A stretch of 64,000 nucleotides of DNA, taken from assembly GCF_029227915.1 (NCBI RefSeq), contig NC_079880.1, positions 27,957,501 to 28,021,500 on the forward strand, read 5' to 3'. A model generated the notes under the pieces. That model did no database searches. It saw nothing but the letters and a program-made list of their open reading frames with translations, and had not been told where the DNA came from. This document shows positions 46,936 to 58,304 of this stretch, piece by piece. This stretch comes from Hydractinia symbiolongicarpus. Lineage: Eukaryota; Cnidaria; Hydrozoa; Anthoathecata; Hydractiniidae. The translations under genes were made by a program, and so were the position numbers. How positions within the stretch are numbered: the stretch's first letter is position 1; each line of letters opens with the position of its first letter.

Positions 46936-48150
46936 TAATTTAAAAAATCGTGCGGGAAATGAGTTTACTCCCTGCGTACTTTCTTTATATACTTTTGACT
47001 ATACTGGCCAAGCCCGGGATTTACGGGAAATCGCGGGTTTTCGATTGCCGGCGATTAAACTTCTTTTATTTAGCGTCTCATCAAAAATGAAAACATTTTT
47101 AAAAACTACAAGTCTTATGCGTTTTAGTGGTGAAAAAATAATTTAAAAAATCGTTCTGGAAATGAGTTTACTCACAGGTTACTTTCTTTGTATACATTCG
47201 ACTATACGGCCAAGCCCGGGATTTACGGGAAATGGCGGGTTTTCGTTTGCCGGCGATTAAACCTCTTTCATTAAGCGTCTCATCAAAAATGAAAACATTT
47301 TTGAAAACTACATGTCTCAAGGTTGTAGTGGTGAAAAAATAATTTAAAAAATCGTTCGGAAAATGAGTTTACTCCCTGGGTACTTTCTTTGTATACTTTT
47401 GACTATACGGGCCGAGTCCGGGGTTTACGGGAAATGGCAGGTTTTAGTTTGCCGGCGATTAAACTTCTTTTATTCAGCGTCTCATCAAAAATGAAAACAT
47501 TTTTGAAAACTACAAGTCTCATGCGTTTTAGTGGTGAAAAAATAATTTAAAAAATCGTTCGGGAAATGAGTTTACTCCCTGGGTACTTTCCTTGTATACC
47601 TTTGACTATGCGGGCCGAGTCCGTGGTTTACGGGAAATGGCGGGTTTTTGTTTGCCGGCGATTAAACCTCTTTTATTCAGCGTCTGATCAAAAAAAAAAC
47701 ATTTTTCAAAACTACAAATCTCAAGCGTTTTAGTGGTGAAAAGATAATTTAAAAAATCGTTTTGGAAATGAGTTTACTCACAGGGTACTTTCTTTGTATA
47801 CATTTGACTATACGGGCAAAGCCCGGGATTTACGGGAAATTGCGGGTTTTCGTTAGCCGGCGATTAAACCACTTTCATTAAGCGTCTCATCAAAAATGAA
47901 AACATTTCTGAAAACTACAAGTCTCATGGGCTTTAGTGGTGAAATAATAATTTAAAAAATCGTTTGGGAAATGAGTTTACTCCCTGGGTACTTTCTTTGT
48001 ATACTTTTGACTATACGGGCCGAGTCCGGGATTTACGGGTAATCGCAGGTTTTCGTTTGCCGGCGATTAAACTTCTTTTATTCAGCGTCTCATCAAAAAT
48101 GAAAACAATTTTGAAAACTACAAGTCTCATGGGCTTTAGTGGTGAAAAAA
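46936..48150 (+). repeat. 1,215-bp (6-monomer) HOR of domain II, first copy
   Basis: E, H-like, B, C, A and B monomers starting at the rare CGTGCGGGAAATGAG (46,951), which recurs at 48,166. The H-like monomer has CTACATG and GGTTGTAG, so both hairpin arms are damaged. The length equals that of the HOR at 39.7-42.2 kb, but the monomer order differs. Confidence 0.86.
46974..47176 (+). repeat. Representative E-type monomer (203 bp), domain II only
   Basis: The class is recognised by CTGCGTACTTTCTTTATATAC (or CCGTGCGTACATTC) at the entry, then TTTTGACTATACTGGCCAAG, ATCGCGGGTTTTCGATTGCC and often CAGGGTCTC. Other copies lie near 34.6, 36.85, 38.7, 39.7, 40.5, 41.7, 44.15, 48.2, 50.6, 51.6, 53.9 and 56.3 kb. 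The change ACGGGCC to ACTGGCC removes the CGGG half of the CENP-B-like core. I saw no E monomer to the left of 34.6 kb. Confidence 0.82.
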
Positions 48151-49365
48151 TAATTTAAAAAATCGTGCGGGAAATGAGTTTACTCCCTGCGTACTTTCTT
48201 TATATACTTTTGACTATACTGGCCAAGCCCGGGATTTACGGGAAATCGCGGGTTTTCGATTGCCGGCGATTAAACTTCTTTTATTTAGCGTCTCATCAAA
48301 AATGAAAACATTTTTAAAAACTACAAGTCTTATGCGTTTTAGTGGTGAAAAAATAATTTAAAAAATCGTTCTGGAAATGAGTTTACTCACAGGTTACTTT
48401 CTTTGTATACATTCGACTATACGGCCAAGCCCGGGATTTACGGGAAATGGCGGGTTTTCGTTTGCCGGCGATTAAACCTCTTTCATTAAGCGTCTCATCA
48501 AAAATGAAAACATTTTTGAAAACTACATGTCTCAAGCTTGTAGTGGTGAAAAAATAATTTAAAAAATCGTTCGGAAAATGAGTTTACTCCCTGGGTACTT
48601 TCTTTGTATACTTTTGACTATACGGGCCGAGTCCGGGGTTTACGGGAAATGGCAGGTTTTAGTTTGCCGGCGATTAAACTTCTTTTATTCAGCGTCTCAT
48701 CAAAAATGAAAACATTTTTGAAAACTACAAGTCTCATGCGTTTTAGTGGTGAAAAAATAATTTAAAAAATCGTTCGGGAAATGAGTTTACTCCCTGGGTA
48801 CTTTCCTTGTATACCTTTGACTATGCGGGCCGAGTCCGTGGTTTACGGGAAATGGCGGGTTTTTGTTTGCCGGCGATTAAACCTCTTTTATTCAGCGTCT
48901 GATCAAAAAAAAAACATTTTTCAAAACTACAAATCTCAAGCGTTTTAGTGGTGAAAAGATAATTTAAAAAATCGTTTTGGAAATGAGTTTACTCACAGGG
49001 TACTTTCTTTGTATACATTTGACTATACGGGCAAAGCCCGGGATTTACGGGAAATTGCGGGTTTTCGTTAGCCGGCGATTAAACCACTTTCATTAAGCGT
49101 CTCATCAAAAATGAAAACATTTCTGAAAACTACAAGTCTCATGGGCTTTAGTGGTGAAATAATAATTTAAAAAATCGTTTGGGAAATGAGTTTACTCCCT
49201 GGGTACTTTCTTTGTATACTTTTGACTATACGGGCCGAGTCCGGGATTTACGGGTAATCGCAGGTTTTCGTTTGCCGGCGATTAAACTTCTTTTATTCAG
49301 CGTCTCATCAAAAATGAAAACAATTTTGAAAACTACAAGTCTCATGCGTTTTAGTGGTGAAAAAA
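48151..49365 (+). repeat. 1,215-bp (6-monomer) HOR of domain II, second copy
   Basis: Direct tandem repeat of the unit before it, including TTACGGGAAATTGCGGG with GTTAGCCGGCG and CATTTTTCAAAACTAC. Here the H-like monomer has CTACATG but an intact CTTGTAG arm. The copies separate at ATGGGCTTTAG (48,130) against ATGCGTTTTAG (49,345). Confidence 0.86.
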
Positions 49366-50704
49366 TAATTTAAAAAATCGTTCGGGAAATGAGTTTACTC
49401 CCTGGGTACTTTCTTTGTACACTTTTGACCATACGGGCCAATCCTGGGATTTACTGGAAATCGCGGGTTTTCGATTGCCGGCGATTAAACTTCTTTTATT
49501 CAGCGTCTCATCAAAAATGAAAACATTTTTGAAAACTACAAGTCTTATGCGTTTTAGTGGTGAAAAAATAATTTAAAAAATCGTTCTGGAAATGAGTTTA
49601 CTCACAGGGTACTTTCTTTGTATACATTCGACTATACGGGCTAAGCCCTGGATTTACGGAAAATCGCGGGTTTTCGTTTGCCGGCGATTAAACCACTTTC
49701 ATTAAGCGTCTCATCAAAAATGAAAACATTTTTGAAAACTACAAGTCTCATGCGTTTTAGTGGTGGATAGATGTTTTAAAAAATCGTTCTGGAAATGAGT
49801 TTAATCACAGGGTACTTTTTTTGTATACATTCGACTATACGGCCAAGCCCGGGATTTACGGGAAATCGCGGGTTTTCCTTTGCCGGCGATTAAACCTCTT
49901 TGATTAAGCGTCTCATCAAAAATGAAAACATTTTTGAAAACTACAAGTCTCATGCGTTTTAGTGGTGAAAAAATAATTTAAAAAATCGTTCGGGAAATGA
50001 GTTTACTCCCTGGGTACTTTCTTTGTATACCTTTGACTATGCGGGCCGAGTCCGTGGTTTACGGGAAATGGCGGGTTTTTGTTTGCCGGCGATTAAACTT
50101 CTTTTATTCAGCGTCTGATCATAAAAGAAAACATTTTTCAAAACTACAAATCTCAAGTGTTTTAGTGGTGAAAAGATAATTTAAAAAATCGTTTTGGAAA
50201 TGAGTTTACTCACAGGGTACTTTCTTTGTATACATTCGACTATACGGGCAAAGCCCGGGATTTACGGGAAATCGCGGGTTTTCGATTGCCGGCGATTAAA
50301 CTTCTTTTATTCAGCGTCTCATCAAAAATGAAAACATTTTTAAAAACTACAAGTCTCATGGGCTTTAGTGGTGAAGTAATAATTTAAAAAATCGTTTGGG
50401 AAATGAGTTTACTCCCTGGGTACTTTCCCTGTATACTTTTGACTATACGGGCCGAGTCCGGGATTTACGGGAAATCGCAGGTTTTCTTTTGCCGGCGATT
50501 AAACTTCTTTTATTCAGCGTCTCATCAGAAATGAGAACATTTTTGAAAACTACAAGTCTCATGCGTTTTAGTGGTGAAAAAATAATTTACAAAATCGTTC
50601 GGGAAATGAGTTTACTCCCTGCGTACTTTCTTTATATACTTTTGACTATACTGGCCAAGCCCGGGATTTACGGGAAATCGCGGGTTTTCGATTGCCGGCG
50701 ATTA
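48860..50704 (+). repeat. About 3,245-bp offset duplication, copy 1
   Basis: Matches 52,103-53,949. Markers are 49,179 to 52,422 (3,243) and 50,396 to 53,642 (3,246), so a few small indels separate the copies. Shared rare variants are TGGATAGATGTTTTAAAA, GATCATAAAAGAAAAC, CATCAGAAATGAGAAC and TTTGACCATACGGG. Confidence 0.83.
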
Positions 50705-51185
50705 AACCTCTTTCATTAAGCGTCTCATCAAAAATGAAAACATTTTTGAAAACTACAAGTCTCAAGCTTGTAGTGGTGAAAAAATAATTTAAAAAATCGT
50801 TCGGAAAATGAGTTTACTCCCTGGGTACTTTCTTTGTATACTTTTGACTATACGGGCCGAGTCCGGGGTTTACGGGAAATGGCAGGTTTTAGTTTGCCGG
50901 CGATTAAACTTCTTTTTATCAGCGTCTCATCAAAAATGAAAAGATTGTTGAAAACTACAAGTCTCATGGGCTTTAGTGGTTAAATAATAATTTAAAAAAT
51001 CCTTCGGGAAATGAGTTTACTCCCTGGGTACTTTTTTTGTATACTTTTGACTATACGGGCCGAGTCCGGAATTTACGGGAAATGGCGGGTTTTTGTTTGC
51101 CGGCGAATAAACCTCTTTTATTCAGCGTCTGATCAAAAAAAAAACATTTTTCAAAACTACAAATCTCAAGCGTTTTAGTGGTGAA
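50575..51185 (+). repeat. 1,013-bp offset duplication, copy 1
   Basis: The E, H and damaged B monomers recur 1,013 bp later (hairpin 50753 to 51766), with the rare CTTTTTATCAGCG, AAAAGATTGTTGAAAAC, GTGGTTAAATAAT, ATCCTTCGGG and GTCCGGAATTTAC variants. Confidence 0.84.
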
Positions 51186-51587
51186 ATAATAATTTAAAAA
51201 ATCGTTTGGGAAATGAGTTTACTCCCTGGGTACTTTCTTTGTATACTTTTGACTATACGGGCCGAGTCCGGGATTTACGGGTAATCGCAGGTTTTCGTTT
51301 GCCGGCGATTAAACTTCTTTTATTCAGCGTCTCATCAAAAATGAAAACAATTTTGAAAACTACAAGTCTCATGCGTTTTAGTGGTGAAAAAATAATTTAA
51401 AAAATCGTTCGGGAAATGAGTTTACTCCCTGGGTACTTTCTTTGTACACTTTTGACCATACGGGCCAATCCTGGGATTTACGGGAAATCGCGGGTTTTCG
51501 ATTGCCGGCGATTAAACTTCTTTTATTCAGCGTCTCATCAAAAATGAAAACATTTTTGAAAACTACAAGTCTTATGCGTTTTAGTGG
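51186..51587 (+). repeat. Two monomers between the 1,013-bp copies
   Basis: A B monomer with GGGTAATCGCAGG and a D monomer with GACCATACGGGCC, matching 49,160-49,560 and 52,402-52,803. Confidence 0.75.
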
Positions 51588-52199
51588 TGAAAAAATAATT
51601 TACAAAATCGTTCGGGAAATGAGTTTACTCCCTGCGTACTTTCTTTATATACTTTTGACTATACTGGCCAAGCCCGGGATTTACGGGAAATCGCGGGTTT
51701 TCGATTGCCGGCGATTAAACCTCTTTCATTAAGCGTCTCATCAAAAATGAAAACATTTTTGAAAACTACAAGTCTCAAGCTTGTAGTGGTGAAAAAATAA
51801 TTTAAAAAATCGTTCGGAAAATGAGTTTACTCCCTGGGTACTTTCTTTGTATACTTTTGACTATACGGGCCGAGTCCGGGGTTTACGGGAAATGGCAGGT
51901 TTTAGTTTGCCGGCGATTAAACTTCTTTTTATCAGCGTCTCATCAAAAATGAAAAGATTGTTGAAAACTACAAGTCTCATGGGCTTTAGTGGTTAAATAA
52001 TAATTTAAAAAATCCTTCGGGAAATGAGTTTACTCCCTGGGTACTTTTTTTGTATACTTTTGACTATACGGGCCGAGTCCGGAATTTACGGGAAATGGCG
52101 GGTTTTTGTTTGCCGGCGAATAAACCTCTTTTATTCAGCGTCTGATCAAAAAAAAAACATTTTTCAAAACTACAAATCTCAAGCGTTTTAGTGGTGAAA
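51588..52199 (+). repeat. 1,013-bp offset duplication, copy 2
   Basis: Nearly identical to 50,575-51,185. The match ends at GTGGTGAAAAGATAAT, where copy 1 has GTGGTGAAATAATAAT. Confidence 0.84.
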
Positions 52200-53949
52200 A
52201 GATAATTTAAAAAATCGTTTTGGAAATGAGTTTACTCACAGGGTACTTTCTTTGTATACATTCGACTATACGGGCAAAGCCCGGGATTTACGGGAAATTG
52301 CGGGTTTGCGTTAGCCGGCGATTAAACCACTTTCATTAAGCGTCTCATCAAAAATGAAAACTTTTCTGAAAACTACAAGTCTCATGGGCTTTAGTGGTGA
52401 AATAATAATTTAAAAAATCGTTTGGGAAATGAGTTTACTCCCTGGGTACTTTCTTTGTATACTTTTGACTATACGGGCCGAGTCCGGGATTTACGGGTAA
52501 TCGCAGGTTTTCGTTTGCCGGCGATTAAACTTCTTTTATTCAGCGTCTCATCAAAAATGAAAACAATTTTGAAAACTACAAGTCTCATGCGTTTTAGTGG
52601 TGAAAAAATAATTTAAAAAATCGTTCGGGAAATGAGTTTACTCCCTGGGTACTTTCTTTGTACACTTTTGACCATACGGGCCAATCCTGGGATTTACGGG
52701 AAATCGCGGGTTTTCGATTGCCGGCGATTAAACTTCTTTTATTCAGCGTCTCATCAAAAATGAAAACATTTTTGAAAACTACAAGTCTTATGCGTTTTAG
52801 TGGTGAAAAAATAATTTAAAAAATCGTTCTGGAAATGAGTTTACTCACAGGGTACTTTCTTTGTATACATTCGACTATACGGGCTAATCCCTGGATTTAC
52901 GGAAAATCGCGGGTTTTCGTTTGCCGGCGATTAAACCACTTTCATTAAGCGTCTCATCAAAAATGAAAACATTTTTGAAAACTACAAGTCTCATGCGTTT
53001 TAGTGGTGGATAGATGTTTTAAAAAATCGTTCTGGAAATGAGTTTACTCACAGGGTACTTTTTTTGTATACATTCGACTATACGGCCAAGCCCGGGATTT
53101 ACGGAAAATCGCGGGTTTTCCTTTGCCGGCGATTAAACCTCTTTGATTAAGCGTCTCATCAAAAATGAAAACATTTTTGAAAACTACAAGTCCCATGCGT
53201 TTTAGTGGTGAAAAAATAATTTAAAAAATCGTTCGGGAAATGAGTTCACTCCCTGGGTACTTTCTTTGGATACCTTTGACTATGCGGGCCGAGTCCGTGG
53301 TTTACGGGAAATGGCGGGTTTTTGTTTGCCGGCGATTAAACTTCTTTTTATCAGCGTCTGATCATAAAAGAAAACATTTTTCAAAACTACAAATCTCAAG
53401 TGTTTTAGTGGTGAAAAGATAATTTAAAAAATCGTTTTGGAAATGAGTTTACTCACAGGGTACTTTCTTTGTATACATTCGACTATACGGGCAAAGCCCG
53501 GGATTTACGGGAAATCGCGGGTTTTCGATTGCCGGCGATTAAACTTCTTTTATTCAGCGTCTCATCAAAAATGAAAACATTTTTAAAAACTACAAGTCTC
53601 ATGGGCTTTAGTGGTGAAGTAATAATTTAAAAAATCGTTTAGGAAATGAGTTTACTCCCTGGGTACTTTCCCTGTATACTTTTGACTATACGGGCCGAGT
53701 CCGGGATTTACGGGAAATCGCAGGTTTTCTTTTGCCGGCGATTAAACTTCTTTTATTCAGCGTCTCATCAGAAATGAGAACATTTTTGAAAACTACAAGT
53801 CTCATGCAATTTAGTGGTGAAAAAATAATTTACAAAATCGTTCGGGAAATGAGTTTACTCCCTGCGTACTTTCTTTATATACTTTTGACTATACTGGCCA
53901 AGCCCGGGATTTACGGGAAATCGCGGGTTTTCGATTGCCGGCGATTAAA
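52103..53949 (+). repeat. About 3,245-bp offset duplication, copy 2
   Basis: Right-hand partner of 48,860-50,704. Private changes include GGGTTTGCGTTAGCC near 52,305, AAGTCCCATGCG near 53,189, TTTGGATACCTTTGAC near 53,266 and ATGCAATTTAGTGG near 53,804. It ends where this copy reads AACTTCTTTTATTCAG and copy 1 reads AACCTCTTTCATTAAG. Confidence 0.83.
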
Positions 53950-55037
53950 CTTCTTTTATTCAGCGTCTCATCAAAAATGAAAACATTTTTAAAAACTACA
54001 AGTCTTATGCGTTTTAGTGGTGAAAAAAAAATTTAAAAAATCGTTCTGGAAATGAGTTTACTCACAGGTTACTTTCTTTGTATACATTCGACTATACGGC
54101 CAAGCCCGGGATTTACGGGAAATCGCGGGTTTTCGTTTGCCGGTGATTAAACCTCTTTCATTAAGCGTCTCATCAAAAATGAAAACATTTTTAAAAACTA
54201 CAAGTCTCAAGCTTGTAGTGGTGAAAAAATAATTTAAAAAATCGTTCGGAAAATGAGTTTACTCCCTGGGTACTTTCTTTGTATACTTTTGACTTTTCGG
54301 GCCGAGTCCGGGGTTTACGGGAAATGGCAGGTTTTAGTTTGCCGGCAATTAAACTTCTTTTATTCAGCGTCTCATCAAAAATGAAAACATTTTTGAAAAC
54401 TACAAGTCTCATGCGTTTTAGTGGTGAAAAAATAATTTAAAAAATCGTTCGGGAAATAAGTTAACTCCCTGGGTACTTTCCTTGTATACCTTTGACAATG
54501 CGGGCCGAGTCCGTGGTTTACGGGAAATGGCGGGTTTTTGTTTGCCGGCGATTAAACTTCTTTTATTCAGCGTCTGATCAAAAAAGAAAACATTATTCCA
54601 AACTACAAATCTCAAGCGTTTTAGTGGTGAAAAGATAATTTAAAAAATCGTTTTGGAAATGAGTTTACTCACAGGGTACTTTCTTTGTATACATTCGACT
54701 ATACGGGCAAAGCCCGGGATTTACGGGAAATTGCGGGTTTTCGTTTGCCGGCGATTAAACCACTTTCATTAAGCGTCTCATCAAAAATGAAAACATTTCT
54801 GAAAACTACAAGTCTCTTGGGCTTTAGTGGTGAAATAATAATTTAAAAAATCGTTTGGGAAATGAGTTTACTCCCTGGGTACTTTCTTTGTATACTTTTG
54901 ACTATACGGGCCGAGTCCAGGATTTACGGGTAATCGCAGGTTTTCGTTTGCCAGCGATTAAACTTCTTTTATTCAGCGTCTCATCAAAAATGAAAACAAT
55001 TTTGAAAACTACAAGTCTCATGCGTTTTAGTGGTGAA
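53830..55037 (+). repeat. 2,433-bp offset duplication, copy 1
   Basis: Recurs at 56,263-57,470 (hairpin 54198 to 56631). Shared markers are GCCGGTGATT, GCCGGCAATT, GAGTTAACTCC/AAGTTAACTCC, ACATTATTCCAAACTAC, CTCTTGGGCTTTAG and GAGTCCAGGATT. The offset is twelve monomers less three bases. Confidence 0.84.
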
Positions 55038-55458
55038 AAAATAATTTAAAAAATCGTTCGGGAAATGAGTTTACTCCCTGGGTACTTTCTTTGTACACTT
55101 TTGACTATACGGGCCAATCCCGGGATTTACGGGAAATCGCGGGTTTTCGATTGCCGGCGATTAAACTTCTTTTATTCAGCGTCTCATCAAAAATGAAAAC
55201 ATTTTTGAAAACTACAAGTCTTATGCGTTTTAGTGGTGAAAAAATAATTTAAAAAATCGTTCTGGAAATGAGTTTACTCACAGGGTACTTTCTTTGTATA
55301 CATTCGACTATACGGGCCAAGCCCTGGATTTACGGGAAATCGCGGGTTTTCGTTTGCCGGCGATTAAACCACTTTCATTAAGCGTCTCATCAAAAATGAA
55401 AACATTTTTAAAAACTACAAGTCTCATGCGTTTTAGTGGTGGAAAGATATTTTAAAAA
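55038..55458 (+). repeat. Two monomers, D and A'-like
   Basis: D monomer followed by an A monomer carrying CAAGCCCTGG and CCACTTTCATTAAG, then GTGGTGGAAAGATATTTT. They are absent from the second 2,433-bp copy, which jumps directly to the CGTTGTGAAAATGAGC segment. Confidence 0.72.
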
Positions 55459-56277
55459 ATCGTTGTGAAAATGAGCTTACTCACAGGGTACTTTCTTTGT
55501 ATACATTCGACTATACGGGCCAAGCCCGGGATTTACGGGAAATCGCGGGTTTTCGTTTGCCGGCGATTAAACCACTTTCATTAAGCGTCTCATCAAAAAT
55601 GAAAACATTTTTAAAAACTACAAGTCTTATGCGTTTTAGTGGTGAAAAAATAATTTAAAAAATCGTTCTGGAAATGAGTTTACTCACAGGGTACTTTTTT
55701 TGTATACATTCGACTATACGGCCAAGCCCGGGATTTACGGGAAATCGCGGGTTTTCCTTTGCTGGCGATTAAACCTCTTTGATTAAGCGTCTCATCAAAA
55801 ATGAAAACATTTTTAAAAACTACAAGTCTCATGCGTTTTAGTGGTGAAAAAATAATTTAAAAAATCGTTCGGGAAATGAGTTTACTCCCTGGGTACTTTC
55901 TTTGTATACTTTTGACTATGCGGGCCAAATCCGTGGTTTACGGGAAATGGCGGGTTTTTGTTTGCCGGCGATTAAACTTCTTTTATTCAGCGTCTGATCA
56001 AAAAAGAAAACATTTTTTAAAACTACAAATCTCAAGTGTTTTAGTGGTGAAAAGATAATTTAAAAAATCGTTTTGGAAATGAGTTTACTCACAGGGTACT
56101 TTCTTTGTACACTTTTGACTATACGAGCCAATCCCGGGATTTACGGGAAATCGCGGGTTTTCGATTGCCGGCGATTAAACTTCTTTTATTCAGCGTCTCA
56201 TCAAAAATGAAAACATTTTTGAAAACTACAAGTCTTATGCGTTTTAGTGGTGAAAAAATAATTCAAAAAATCGTTCG
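55459..56277 (+). repeat. 2,027-bp offset duplication, copy 1
   Basis: Recurs at 57,486-58,304. Shared markers are CGTTGTGAAAATGAGC, GGGTACTTTTTTTG, TTTGCTGGCGATT, GGGCCAAATCCGTGG and the class-breaking CTCACAGGGTACTTTCTTTGTACAC join near 56,095. One difference is ATACGAGCC (56,124) against ATACGGGCC (58,151). Confidence 0.84.
55486..55688 (+). repeat. Representative A-type monomer (203 bp)
   Basis: This example is entered through CTCACAGGG. It carries TATACATTCGACTATACGGG, then CAAGCCCGGGATT, GGAAATCGCGGG and AACCACTTTCATTAAGCG, and ends with CTTATGCGTTTTAGTGG. The string TTCGACTATACGGG places TTCG and CGGG six bases apart. Immediately after it lies a small GC dyad, CGGGC-CAA-GCCCG. The A and B haplotypes differ at linked sites spread over about 110 bp, so they are separate subfamilies and not random variants. 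Confidence 0.88.
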
Positions 56278-57470
56278 GGAAATGAGTTTACTCCCTGCGT
56301 ACTTTCTTTATATACTTTTGACTATACTGGCCAAGCCCGGGATTTACGGGAAATAGCGGGTTTTCGATTGCCGGCGATTAAACTTCTTTTATTCAGCGTC
56401 TCATCAAAAATGAAAACATTTTTAAAAACTACAAGTCTTATGCGTTTTAGTGGTGAAAAAATAATTTAAAAAATCGTTCTGGAAATGAGTTTACTCACAG
56501 GTTACTTTCTTTGTATACATTCGACTATACGGCCAAGCCCGGGATTTACGGGAAATCGCGGGTTTTCGTTTGCCGGTGATTAAACCTCTTTCATTAAGCG
56601 TCTCATCAAAAATGAAAACATTTTTAAAAACTACAAGTCTCAAGCTTGTAGTGGTGAAAAAATAATTTAAAAAATCGTTCGGAAAATGAGTTTACTCCCT
56701 GGGTACTTTCTTTGTATACTTTTGACTATTCGGGCCGAGTCCGGGGTTTACGGGAAATGGCAGGTTTTAGTTTGCCGGCAATTAAACTTCTTTTATTCAG
56801 CGTCTCATCAAAAATGAAAACATTTTTGAAAACTACAAGTCTCATGCGTTTTAGTGGTGAAAAAATAATTTAAAAAATCGTTCGGGAAATGAGTTAACTC
56901 CCTGGGTACTTTCCTTGTATACCTTTGACTATGCGGGCCGAGTCCGTGGTTTACGGGAAATGGCGGGTTTTTGTTTGCCGGCGATTAAACTTCTTTTATT
57001 CAGCGTCTGATTAAAAAAGAAAACATTATTCCAAACTACAAATCTCAAGCGTTTTAGTGGTGAAAAGATAATTTAAAAAATCGTTTTGGAAATGAGTTTA
57101 CTCACAGGGTACTTTCTTTGTATACATTCGACTATACGGGCAAAGCCCGGGATTTACGGGAAATTGCGGGTTTTCGTTTGCCGGCGATTAAACCACTTTC
57201 ATTAAGCGTCTCATCAAAAATGAAAACATTTCTGAAAACTACAAGTCTCTTGGGCTTTAGTGGTGAAATAATAATTTAAAAAATCGTTTGGGAAATGAGT
57301 TTACTCCCTGGGTACTTTCTTTGTATACTTTTGACTATACGGGCCGAGTCCAGGATTTACGGGTAATCGCAGGTTTTCGTTTGGCAGCGATTAAACTTCT
57401 TTTATTCAGCGTCTCATCAAAAATGAAAACAATTTTGAAAACTACAAGTCTCATGCGTTTTAGTGGTGAA
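56263..57470 (+). repeat. 2,433-bp offset duplication, copy 2
   Basis: Right-hand partner of 53,830-55,037. A private change is TTTGGCAGCGATT near 57,381. It ends at the join to CGTTGTGAAAATGAGC near 57,486. Confidence 0.84.
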
Positions 57471-57485
57471 ATAATAATTTAAAAA

Positions 57486-58304
57486 ATCGTTGTGAAAATG
57501 AGCTTACTCACAGGGTACTTTCTTTGTATACATTCGACTATACGGGCCAAGCCCGGGATTTACGGGAAATCGCGGGTTTTCGTTTGCCGGCGATTAAACC
57601 ACTTTCATTAAGCGTCTCATCAAAAATGAAAACATTTTTAAAAACTACAAGTCTTATGCGTTTTAGTGGTGAAAAAATAATTTAAAAAATCGTTCTGGAA
57701 ATGAGTTTACTCACAGGGTACTTTTTTTGTATACATTCGACTATACGGCCAAGCCCGGGATTTACGGGAAATCGCGGGTTTTCCTTTGCTGGCGATTAAA
57801 CCTCTTTGATTAAGCGTCTCATCAAAAATGAAAACATTTTTAAAAACTACAAGTCTCATGCGTTTTAGTGGTGAAAAAATAATTTAAAAAATCGTTCGGG
57901 AAATGAGTTTACTCCCTGGGTACTTTCTTTGTATACTTTTGACTATGCGGGCCAAATCCGTGGTTTACGGGAAATGGCGGGTTTTTGTTTGCCGGCGATT
58001 AAACTTCTTTTATTCAGCGTCTGATCAAAAAAGAAAACATTTTTTAAAACTACAAATCTCAAGTGTTTTAGTGGTGAAAAGATAATTTAAAAAATCGTTT
58101 TGGAAATGAGTTTACTCACAGGGTACTTTCTTTGTACACTTTTGACTATACGGGCCAATCCCGGGATTTACGGGAAATCGCGGGTTTTCGATTGCCGGCG
58201 ATTAAACTTCTTTTATTCAGCGTCTCATCAAAAATGAAAACATTTTTGAAAACTACAAGTCTTATGCGTTTTAGTGGTGAAAAAATAATTCAAAAAATCG
58301 TTTT
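57486..58304 (+). repeat. 2,027-bp offset duplication, copy 2
   Basis: Right-hand partner of 55,459-56,277. It ends where this copy reads AAATCGTTTTGG and copy 1 reads AAATCGTTCGGG. Confidence 0.84.

Noticed and set aside
55486-55688. A genuine CENP-B box
   Set aside because: The spacing between TTCG and CGGG is six bases, not seven, and the central A is not at the required place. It is kept only as a look-alike.
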